The notes beneath the pieces were generated by a model. That model saw nothing but the letters and a program-made list of their open reading frames with translations, was not told where the DNA came from and searched no databases. Positions 7,512 to 13,398 of a DNA stretch of 13,398 bases are shown piece by piece. A program made the position numbers and the translations under genes. Source of the DNA: an uncultured beta proteobacterium (GTDB lineage Bacteria > Pseudomonadota > Gammaproteobacteria > Burkholderiales > Burkholderiaceae_C); the NCBI GenBank assembly GCA_903920405.1, contig CAIXMC010000144.1, forward strand, positions 1-13,398, read 5' to 3'. The first letter of the stretch is position 1; every line of letters begins with the position of its first letter.

Positions 7512-7671
7512 GGATGTGGTTTGCAATAAGTTGTGCATTTGGCTCGTCAGATCTGGGCGCACTGCGTCGTTACAAATCGCTTATGTGGCTAGGCCACACC
7601 GCACGATTTGCGCCTGGCATTGCATCTTTAACTCTGACGGCCAAATGCACAACTTATTGTTGACCCTATCC
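7512..7671 (-). mobile_element. Family A palindromic MITE-like element, copy A2 (complete, inverted relative to A1 and A3)
   Basis: This 160 bp element begins GGATGTGG and ends CCCTATCC, with TTA directly repeated on both sides (7509-7511 and 7672-7674), as expected for a 3 bp target duplication. The arms pair over about 40 bp. A central hairpin is formed by TGTGGC and GCCACA (near 7581-7595). Compared with A1 and A3, the arm carries TTGTGCATTTGG on one side and CCAAATGCACAA on the other, so the difference is mirrored in both arms. It sits 37 bp past the phoB stop codon, where phoR would be expected. Its strong hairpin could end pst-pho transcription, which is inference. Confidence 0.88.
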
Positions 7672-7708
7672 TTAGTTCATCGTACAGATGGCAGAATTCT
7701 GGCAAAAG

Positions 7709-8404
7709 TCAAGGCACTTGCGTGGTGATTCGATAACCCGCACCGCGAACGGTTTCAACCATGCAAGCAGCAGGCTCACCTAGGGCTTCTCGCAGGCGTT
7801 TGACGTGAACATCTACGGTGCGTTCCTCAATAAAAACATGGTCGCCCCACACTTTGTCCTGCAATTGCGAACGGCTGTGAACGCGCTCGGCGTGGGTCAT
7901 CAGGTAGTGCAGTAATTTGAATTCGGTTGGCCCCAATTTGATGAATTGGTTATCAAACGTCACGCGGTAAGTGGCAGGATCCATGCCCAGTTTGCCCAAG
8001 GTAACAACAGCCACATCCTGTTCAGGGGAACGCCGCCGCAAAACGGCACGAATGCGAGCGATCAGTTCTTTGGTTGAAAAAGGTTTGGCAATGTAATCAT
8101 CAGCACCAGCCTCCAACCCCGCCACGCGGTCAAACTCTTCGCTGCGTGCTGTGAGCATGATGATGGGAACGGCTTTGGAGCGCGGGTGGGCGCGCCAGCG
8201 TTTGGCCAGCAACAAGCCGGACTCACCAGGCAACATCCAGTCCAACAAAATCACATCGGGCAAAACGGCATTGATTTCGGCTTGCGCCGTGACACCGTCC
8301 ATCGCCCAGACAGGACGAAAACCACTGTGGCGCAAATTGACAGAAATCAACTCAGCAATGGCAGGCTCGTCTTCAACAATCAGCACACCGGGTAAATACT
8401 TCAT
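7709..8404 (-). CDS. phoB: Phosphate regulon response regulator PhoB
   Basis: PhoB is an OmpR-family transcription factor that binds Pho boxes when phosphorylated under phosphate limitation. The 231-residue protein has a receiver domain with the acidic pair E11/D12, phospho-acceptor D55 (VILLDWMLPG), T85 and K107. It also has a C-terminal winged helix with TVDVHVKRLREAL (197-209). The start codon overlaps the phoU stop as ATGA, indicating translational coupling. The cognate kinase gene phoR, usually next, is not here; a family A element follows instead. The closest target in the window is the Pho box upstream of pstS, giving positive autoregulation of its own operon. Confidence 0.95.
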   Translation of the reverse strand: MKYLPGVLIVEDEPAIAELISVNLRHSGFRPVWAMDGVTAQAEINAVLPDVILLDWMLPGESGLLLAKRWRAHPRSKAVPIIMLTARSEEFDRVAGLEAGADDYIAKPFSTKELIARIRAVLRRRSPEQDVAVVTLGKLGMDPATYRVTFDNQFIKLGPTEFKLLHYLMTHAERVHSRSQLQDKVWGDHVFIEERTVDVHVKRLREALGEPAACMVETVRGAGYRITTQVP

Positions 8405-9102
8405 TGGATTACCGATTCAATTTTTTCCATGGAGGTATGCCGAATGTCAGCCCCTTTGACAATATAAATAATCAGCTCGGCAATGTTTTTGGCATGGTCG
8501 CCTATGCGTTCAATGGCTTTAGCCAAAAACAAAAGATCAAGACTAGGCGAAATGGTTCGCGGGTCTTCCATCATGTAAGTGATGAGTTTTCGCACAAAAC
8601 CATCAAACTCTTTATCAATCAAATCGTCTTCTTTCAAAATAGCCAAGGCTGCGGTGGTATCCAGCCGTGCAAAGGCATCGAGTGCCTTGCGAAGTAGTCC
8701 AGAAGCCAAATCAGAGGCTACCCGCAGCTCTAGCGACGGAAGTGATCGTGGGGCATTGTTGTGGATGATGGAAAGCACCATACGTGCTATTTTTTCGGCT
8801 TCATCTCCCACTCTTTCCAAATTAGCCGTGGCTTTCGAGATGGCCATCAACAAACGCAAATCGCTGGCCGTGGGTTGGCGGCGTGCAATGATGCTGGACA
8901 ATTCACGGTCAATTTCAACCTCCATGGCATTGACCCTGACCTCGGTACCCGTGACTTGTTCAGCCACTTCAACACTTAAACGGGACAAGGCATACATGGC
9001 TTGGTGAATTTGAGACTCTACAAGTCCGCCGAGTTCCATCATGCGGGTGGAGACGGCGTTCAGTTCAGTATCAAACTGTGTGGATAAATGTTTTTCAGAC
9101 AT
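8401..9102 (-). CDS. phoU: Phosphate signalling protein PhoU
   Basis: PhoU is a peripheral cytoplasmic protein that links the Pst transporter state to Pho signalling and keeps the regulon off when phosphate is plentiful. The 233-residue length is normal, and the sequence is the expected two-fold repeat of helical bundles. Metal-binding-type motifs are visible in each half, ISKATANLERVGDEAEKIA and LAKAIERIGDHAKNIAELI. It lies 42 bp after pstB and overlaps phoB by 4 bp. I see no strong Shine-Dalgarno sequence before the ATG. Confidence 0.96.
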   Translation of the reverse strand: MSEKHLSTQFDTELNAVSTRMMELGGLVESQIHQAMYALSRLSVEVAEQVTGTEVRVNAMEVEIDRELSSIIARRQPTASDLRLLMAISKATANLERVGDEAEKIARMVLSIIHNNAPRSLPSLELRVASDLASGLLRKALDAFARLDTTAALAILKEDDLIDKEFDGFVRKLITYMMEDPRTISPSLDLLFLAKAIERIGDHAKNIAELIIYIVKGADIRHTSMEKIESVIQ

Positions 9103-9144
9103 GGGGATATTGCTTTCAATAAGGTGGATACAAAGCCAATAATA

Positions 9145-9924
9145 TTAGCCAAACCGGCCTGTAATGTAATATTCTGTCTCTTGCCGCGTGGGTTTGAAAA
9201 ATATTTGTTCGGTCGTGCCAAATTCCACTAAATCTCCCAGATACATATAGGCCGTGTTGTCACTGCAACGAGCTGCCTGCTGCATATTGTGGGTCACAAT
9301 CAGCACGGTGTAATCTTGTTTGAGTTCAATGATCAGCTCTTCAATTTTGGCAGTCGAGATAGGGTCCAACGCTGAACAAGGCTCATCGAGCAGCAAAACT
9401 TCGGGCTTGATGGCCACACCCCGCGCAATGCACAAGCGCTGTTGCTGACCACCCGACAGACTAGAACCACTTTGATTGAGCTTGTCTTTGACCTCGCCCC
9501 ACAATGCAGCCTTGCGCAGCGCCCATTCCACACGTTCTTCCAAGTCTGCAGTGCTGAGTGATTCAAATAATTTCACCCCAAAGGCGATATTGTCAAAAAT
9601 CGACATGGGAAACGGCGTAGGCTTTTGAAATACCATGCCAACCCTGGCACGAAGCAGAGCAACATCTTGTTTGCTGGTGAGTAAATTTTCACCATCCAGA
9701 ATCACTTCACCGGTGGCACGCTGATCGGGATACAACTCAAACATGCGGTTAAACACACGCAATAATGTTGATTTTCCGCAGCCTGATGGGCCAATAAATG
9801 CAGTCACCTTGTTGTCAGGAATATCAAGGTTGATTTTTTTGAGCGCGTGAAATTTTCCATAATAAAAATCAAGATTTCTGACGGAAATCTTGAAGCGTTC
9901 GTTATTGACATTCGTTGCAGTCAT
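9145..9924 (-). CDS. pstB: Phosphate ABC transporter ATP-binding protein PstB
   Basis: PstB is the cytoplasmic ATPase subunit that powers phosphate import through PstCA. The 259-residue protein has Walker [10 protein letters not shown] (45-53), Q-loop Q100, ABC signature LSGGQ (156-160), Walker B VLLLDE (176-181) and H-loop H212, so it should be active. AAAGG lies a few bases before the ATG. It starts 26 bp after pstA and belongs to the same operon. Confidence 0.98.
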   Translation of the reverse strand: MTATNVNNERFKISVRNLDFYYGKFHALKKINLDIPDNKVTAFIGPSGCGKSTLLRVFNRMFELYPDQRATGEVILDGENLLTSKQDVALLRARVGMVFQKPTPFPMSIFDNIAFGVKLFESLSTADLEERVEWALRKAALWGEVKDKLNQSGSSLSGGQQQRLCIARGVAIKPEVLLLDEPCSALDPISTAKIEELIIELKQDYTVLIVTHNMQQAARCSDNTAYMYLGDLVEFGTTEQIFFKPTRQETEYYITGRFG

Positions 9925-9950
9925 TCACAACCTTTAGACATAAAATAATT

Positions 9951-10805
9951 TCAAATCTTTTGCCGCGTCACTATGCGCGCCAAAATATTCAATGCCAAAA
10001 CTGCCATGGTCATTAAAAATACACCCGCCCAAGCCAATTTTTGCCAATTTTCAAAAGGACTCATGGCAAATTTGAAAATGGTGACCGGCAAACTGGCCAT
10101 CGGCTCGTTCAAACTTGATGTCCAGAATTGATTGCTTAATGCCGTAAATAACAAAGGTGCAGTTTCACCGGCAATACGCGCCACAGCCAGCAAAACACCT
10201 GTGACCACACCAGAACGCGCTGATCGCATGGTGATGCTTAGTATCACCTTCCACTTCGGCGCACCCAAAGCGTAAGCGGCCTCACGCAAAGAGGCAGGTA
10301 CCAAGCGAAGCATGTTTTCAGTGGTACGCACCACCACCGGAATCACAATCAAAGTCAATGCCATGATGCCGGCATACGCTGAAAACGACCTAAACCTTGT
10401 CACCACCACCGCATAAACAAACAAGCCAATCACAATGGACGGTGCGGATAACAAAATGTCATTGACAAAGCGCGTGACCGAAGCCAAAGTGCTATCACAG
10501 TCATATTCGGCCAGGTAAATACCGGCCATCGCACCGATCGGTGCACCCACACAGGTAGCGAGCGACACCATCACCAATGAGCCGTAGATGGCGTTCAGCA
10601 ACCCGCCTTCATCATTAGGGGGTGGGGTCATTTGGCTCAGTGTGACCCAGGTTAATCCCGCAAACCCCAAACGAACGGTCTCCAACAAAATCCAGAACAA
10701 CCAAAATAACCCAAACGCCATGGCCAATAATGACAACACCAGCGCGAAAAAATTCACAAGTTTGCGTTGCGCGTACCGCCGCTCACGTGCTGTGGAAATC
10801 GTCAT
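9951..10805 (-). CDS. pstA: Phosphate ABC transporter permease PstA
   Basis: PstA is one of the two inner-membrane channel subunits of the Pst importer. The 284-residue protein has about six hydrophobic segments. It shows the EAA-type coupling motif ([17 protein letters not shown], about 172-188) that contacts PstB. Its ATG overlaps the pstC stop as ATGA, so the two permeases are translationally coupled. Confidence 0.96.
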   Translation of the reverse strand: MTISTARERRYAQRKLVNFFALVLSLLAMAFGLFWLFWILLETVRLGFAGLTWVTLSQMTPPPNDEGGLLNAIYGSLVMVSLATCVGAPIGAMAGIYLAEYDCDSTLASVTRFVNDILLSAPSIVIGLFVYAVVVTRFRSFSAYAGIMALTLIVIPVVVRTTENMLRLVPASLREAAYALGAPKWKVILSITMRSARSGVVTGVLLAVARIAGETAPLLFTALSNQFWTSSLNEPMASLPVTIFKFAMSPFENWQKLAWAGVFLMTMAVLALNILARIVTRQKI

Positions 10806-11767
10806 GATGGCAAGCCTTCATTTTTGCGAAGCTGACTTAATAATAGTTTTGACAGTGACAACACCACAAATGTAATAAAAAACAAAACCAGACCCAGGTA
10901 CATCAACGAGGCTTGGTGTAGCCCTTCTCCAGCTTCAGCAAATTCATTGGCCAAAGCGGAAGTAATGCTGTTGGCGGCCTGAAATAAACTCAATGAATCC
11001 AGTTGATTGAAATTTCCAATGACAAACGTAACGGCCATGGTCTCGCCAATGGCACGCCCTAATCCCAGCATGATGCCACCAATCACACCGGTTTTGGTAT
11101 AAGGCAAAACGACGGTCAAAATAACCTCCCAGGTGGTGGCACCCAAACCATACGCTGACTCTTTGAGCAGCGTGGGTGTGACTTCAAACACATCACGCAT
11201 GACGGCTGCAATAAACGGAATAATCATAATGGCCAAAATAATACCCGCCGACAAAATACCAATACCCACAGGGGGGCCTGAAAACAGAGCTTCAAGGTAA
11301 GGTACACCCCGAAAAATCTCTTGCAATGGTTTTTGAACATAACAAGAAAGCAAAGGACCAAATACCAGCAAACCCCACATGCCATACACAATCGAGGGAA
11401 TAGCGGCCAGTAATTCAATGGCGGTTCCCAAGGGGCGTTTTAACCAGGTAGGAGATAACTCCGTCAAAAAAAGCGCAATGCCAAAACTCACAGGCACTGC
11501 AATCAACAATGCAATCAGTGAAGTCATCAAAGTGCCGTAAATCATGACCAATCCACCAAACTCCTCCTTGACGGGGTCCCACGTTGCATGGGTCAAAAAA
11601 CTCAGCCCATAAGCATGAATGGCAGGCCAGGCATTGACAGTGAGCGAAGCCAAAATGGCAACGAGTGAACCCAGGGTGAATAACGCAGCACCTTTAGCCA
11701 GCCAGGCAAAAATAAAATCAGCCAATCGACACGACTTGGCCAATTTCATGAAGGAATAATAGGTCAT
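10802..11767 (-). CDS. pstC: Phosphate ABC transporter permease PstC
   Basis: PstC is the partner channel subunit of PstA. The 321-residue membrane protein has several hydrophobic segments and the coupling motif [18 protein letters not shown]. Two starts are possible, ATG 11767 or an in-frame ATG at 11749 (MKLAKSC); neither has a clear ribosome-binding site. The longer form is listed. It is separated from pstS by 109 bp of AT-rich sequence with hairpin potential and a family A end relic. Confidence 0.95.
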   Translation of the reverse strand: MTYYSFMKLAKSCRLADFIFAWLAKGAALFTLGSLVAILASLTVNAWPAIHAYGLSFLTHATWDPVKEEFGGLVMIYGTLMTSLIALLIAVPVSFGIALFLTELSPTWLKRPLGTAIELLAAIPSIVYGMWGLLVFGPLLSCYVQKPLQEIFRGVPYLEALFSGPPVGIGILSAGIILAIMIIPFIAAVMRDVFEVTPTLLKESAYGLGATTWEVILTVVLPYTKTGVIGGIMLGLGRAIGETMAVTFVIGNFNQLDSLSLFQAANSITSALANEFAEAGEGLHQASLMYLGLVLFFITFVVLSLSKLLLSQLRKNEGLPS

Positions 11768-11784
11768 ACAAAAGTAAATTTGAT

Positions 11785-11828
11785 ACGTATTAATACGTTT
11801 AAGTTATATTATAAATAAATGACTTAAA
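11785..11828. promoter_or_regulatory. AT-rich inverted repeats between pstS and pstC
   Basis: A perfect 14 bp palindrome ACGTATTAATACGT (11785-11798) is followed by a pair TTTAAGT (11798-11804) / ACTTAAA (11822-11828) with a 17 nt loop. In the mRNA these could fold between the pstS stop and the pstC start. Such a structure could protect the pstS message or reduce read-through, which would fit a need for more binding protein than permease. No U-run typical of an intrinsic terminator follows on the coding strand. Confidence 0.4.
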
Positions 11829-11847
11829 AGAAAAAGTAGATGTAAAA

Positions 11848-11866
11848 TTTATTGTTGACCATATCC
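11848..11866 (-). repeat. Solo terminal fragment of a family A element
   Basis: The stretch TTTATTGTTGACCATATCC followed by TTA (11867-11869) matches the right end of copy A2 (CTTATTGTTGACCCTATCC, then TTA) with two mismatches. Only ~19 bp remain and no opposite arm is present nearby. It lies just past the pstS stop codon and is probably a decayed insertion; chance similarity is possible but unlikely at this length. Confidence 0.6.
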
Positions 11867-11876
11867 TTACTCTGGC

Positions 11877-12923
11877 TTATTTCCAGGTGATATATTTTCC
11901 GGATGTGTCTTTGACATTGCCCCATGCTTTTTCAACCGTGGTTATTACACTGTCAGGCAAGGCCACATAATCCAGACTGGAAGCAGTTTTGTCGCCATAT
12001 TGATAAGCCCACGAAAAGAATTTAAACGCTGTAGCGGCTTTTTCAGGTTTGTCCTGGATAACGTGCATCAAAATAAATGTGGCCGTTGAAATAGGCCATG
12101 TAGCTTTGCCGGGCTGATCCGTAATCAACTGGTAAAAGGACTGATTCCAGTTAGCGCCTGCAGCAGCAGACTTAAAAGCATCTTCACCAGGAGCAACAAA
12201 AGCGCCGTCTTTATTTTTCAACAAGGTATAAGTCATCTTGTTTTGTTTGACATACGCATACTCAACATAACCAATCGAGTTAGGCAGACGATTCACAAAA
12301 GCAGCCACTCCTTCATTGCCCTTGCCACCTGCACCCACAGGCCAGTTTACGGCTGTGCCTTCGCCTACTTTGCTTTTCCACTCGGGATGAACGCGGCTCA
12401 AATAATTGGTAAAGTTAAACGTGGTACCCGAACCATCTGCACGGCGCACAGGAGCAATGGCTGCATCTGGCAAAACCAAACCAGGGTTCAATGCTTGAAT
12501 GGCAGCATCATTCCATTGGGTGATTTTGCCTAGGTAAATGTCGCCAAGCACTTGACCATCGAGCTTCATTTGCCCAGGTGCAATGCCTTTGATGTTGATG
12601 ACCGGCACCGTGCCTCCAATGACAGTAGGAAACTGAAACTGGCCTTTGGTTTTCAAAACTTCATCAGTTTGAGGCATGTCAGATGCCCCAAAATCCACAG
12701 TTCTGGAATCAATCTGTTTGATGCCAGCACCAGAGCCTACCGATTGGTAATTGACCTTGACACCGGTGGCCTTGTAGTAGTCAGATGCCCACTTGGCATA
12801 AAGCGGTGCTGGAAAAGTGGCACCTGCACCGGTAATTTCTTGCGCAATAGCCAAGCCAGTGATCTGAACTGCTCCGAAAAATACCGTGGTTGCCAACATC
12901 GTCTTGATTGGGCTTGAATTCAT
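11877..12923 (-). CDS. pstS: Periplasmic phosphate-binding protein PstS
   Basis: PstS captures phosphate in the periplasm and delivers it to PstCA. The 348-residue precursor has a Sec signal peptide with a likely cleavage after AIA (25-27). The mature protein begins QEITGAGATFPAPLY and shows phosphate-site segments SVGSGAG (61-67), DFGASD (77-82) and RADGSGTT (161-168). AAGGA (12930-12934) stands about 6 bases before the ATG, a good ribosome-binding site. It is the first gene of the pst-pho operon, with a Pho box upstream. Confidence 0.98.
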   Translation of the reverse strand: MNSSPIKTMLATTVFFGAVQITGLAIAQEITGAGATFPAPLYAKWASDYYKATGVKVNYQSVGSGAGIKQIDSRTVDFGASDMPQTDEVLKTKGQFQFPTVIGGTVPVINIKGIAPGQMKLDGQVLGDIYLGKITQWNDAAIQALNPGLVLPDAAIAPVRRADGSGTTFNFTNYLSRVHPEWKSKVGEGTAVNWPVGAGGKGNEGVAAFVNRLPNSIGYVEYAYVKQNKMTYTLLKNKDGAFVAPGEDAFKSAAAGANWNQSFYQLITDQPGKATWPISTATFILMHVIQDKPEKAATAFKFFSWAYQYGDKTASSLDYVALPDSVITTVEKAWGNVKDTSGKYITWK

Positions 12924-12983
12924 CTCTTGTCCTTTGGTTAATTAGTGGTTTGTCGCGTTCCTGAGGGTACGACAAAGACGAAT

Positions 12984-13013
12984 TTAATACAAGATTGTGA
13001 CAATGATGTGACA
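12984..13013 (-). promoter_or_regulatory. Pho box and probable promoter of the pstS operon
   Basis: On the minus strand two TGTCACA units (13013-13007 and 13002-12996) are exactly 11 bp apart, which is the spacing of PhoB direct repeats. A weaker third unit TGTATTA (12991-12985) is in the same register. A -10-like TATTAA (about 12989-12984) lies where it would be expected if PhoB replaces the -35 element. The pstS ATG is ~60 bp further on. This places pstSCAB-phoU-phoB under PhoB activation. Confidence 0.8.
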
Positions 13014-13021
13014 CAGTAAAG

Positions 13022-13041
13022 TGAACCCCGAATTTGAGACA
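13022..13041 (+). repeat. Probable left inverted repeat of an IS3-family insertion sequence
   Basis: TGAACCCCGAATTTGAGACA resembles IS3-family termini (TG at the tip, a CCC run, ending in GACA). It lies ~40 bp before a matching orfA start. It begins only 8 bp from the outer edge of the pstS Pho box, so the IS landed, or a deletion ended, almost at the regulatory site. The right end is not in the window. Confidence 0.5.
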
Positions 13042-13079
13042 ACAATTCAAGATATCCTCAAAACCAAGAGTACAAAAAA

Positions 13080-13183
13080 GTGAGCGAAACCAAGAAACAC
13101 AAAATACACACGCCAGAGTTCAAAGCCAGGTTTGGCTTGGAGGCTTTACGTGGTGACAAGACCATCCATCAGATGGGTCAGAC
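13080..13183 (+). pseudogene. Truncated IS3-family OrfA (helix-turn-helix transposase subunit) remnant
   Basis: A GTG at 13080 opens a frame with HTPEFKARFGLEALRGDKT and then IHQMGQ, the typical OrfA N-terminus of IS3-family elements. It is recognisable for ~34 residues. At about 13183 the sequence changes into the interior of a family A element, and the frame ends at TAA 13215-13217. The rest of orfA and all of orfB are missing. It is the only gene remnant on the plus strand. Confidence 0.8.
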
Positions 13184-13202
13184 CGTCGTTACAAATCGCT
13201 TA
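13184..13202 (-). repeat. Left fragment of an older family A copy, split by A3
   Basis: CGTCGTTACAAATCGCTTA matches the interior of copy A2 (7566-7584) up to the TTA just before its central hairpin. The continuation of that copy (TGTGGC...) resumes at 13365, after copy A3. The outer arm of this older copy is missing on the left, where IS3 orfA sequence abuts. Confidence 0.75.
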
Positions 13203-13361
13203 GGATATGGTCAGTAATAAGTTCCCCATTTGGCCGTCAGAGTAGGGATGCAATGCTAGGCGCAAATCGCGCGGTGTGGCCATGCCACATAAGCGATTTG
13301 TAACGACGCAGTGCGCCGAATTCTGACGAGCCAAATGCGGAACTTATTACTGACCACATCC
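13203..13361 (+). mobile_element. Family A palindromic MITE-like element, copy A3 (complete)
   Basis: This 159 bp element begins GGATATGGTCAGTAATAAGT and ends in the near-perfect inverse. The two ~39 bp arms differ at two positions and one indel. Between the arms are two unpaired 22 nt stretches, an AAATCG/CGATTT stem and the central hairpin GTGTGGC-cat-GCCACAT, so the whole element can fold as one long hairpin. TTA precedes it (13200-13202) and TTT follows (13362-13364). The surrounding sequence is an older copy whose uninterrupted form reads CGCTTATGTGGC, consistent with insertion at TTA. No ORF is convincing. Confidence 0.88.
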
Positions 13362-13364
13362 TTT

Positions 13365-13398
13365 TGTGGCTGGGCCACACTGCGCGATTTGTAACGAC
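13365..13398 (-). repeat. Right fragment of the older family A copy (runs off window)
   Basis: TGTGGC and GGCCACAC form the central hairpin of a family A element and are followed by GCGATTTGTAACGAC. That last 15-mer is the exact inverse of 13186-13200, the other side of the split copy. The window ends inside it. Confidence 0.75.

Noticed and set aside
7673..7708. Intrinsic terminator after phoB built on CAGAATTCTG
   Set aside because: The palindrome is only 10 bp, has no room for a loop and is not followed by a T-run on the coding strand.
12924..13398. tRNA or other structured RNA gene in the upstream repeat region
   Set aside because: The strong hairpins there are fully explained by family A inverted repeats; no cloverleaf or conserved RNA motif was seen.

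Overview
The window looks like a piece of a Betaproteobacterium of the order Burkholderiales, most likely a Comamonadaceae member. The protein sequences (LeuRS, LptE, PhoB, Pst proteins), the pstSCAB-phoU-phoB and leuS-lptE gene orders, and a short repeat type I recall from Comamonadaceae genomes all point that way. This is read by eye, without a database search. Every convincing gene except one transposase remnant lies on the minus strand, so transcription runs from high to low coordinates.

Layout from high to low coordinates. 13398-12924 holds a repeat-rich end: a palindromic MITE-like element (family A, 13203-13361) inserted in an older copy of itself, a truncated IS3-type orfA (13080-13183), and a Pho box and promoter for pstS. 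12923-7709 is a complete phosphate-uptake and regulation operon: pstS, pstC, pstA, pstB, phoU, phoB. PstS binds phosphate in the periplasm, PstC and PstA form the channel, PstB drives it with ATP, and PhoU and PhoB couple uptake to the Pho response. The expected partner gene phoR does not follow phoB; an inverted family A element does (7512-7671). 7422-4183 holds leuS and lptE. leuS carries an in-frame copy of a ~60 bp dispersed repeat that also lies intact downstream of lptE. holA, which normally follows lptE, is absent.

Instead of holA there is an 11-unit hexanucleotide repeat, the dispersed repeat, a second MITE-like family (family B, 3859-3961), and two tandem paralogous genes. Each encodes a P-loop ATPase joined to a C-terminal PD-(D/E)XK nuclease-like domain. 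A second family B element (137-282) lies beyond them. It interrupts the start of an Rpn/PD-(D/E)XK transposase-like gene and is itself interrupted by a family A element (1-136).

The housekeeping genes look ordinary and intact. The noteworthy content is the repeats. Two unrelated palindromic element families are nested in one another, and family A apparently targets TTA. A third repeat has been absorbed into the coding sequence of an essential tRNA synthetase. Every point where conserved synteny breaks is occupied by a repeat or an IS remnant. The ATPase/nuclease pair, bracketed by family B elements, is the best candidate for an accessory system. Its function cannot be determined from the sequence alone.
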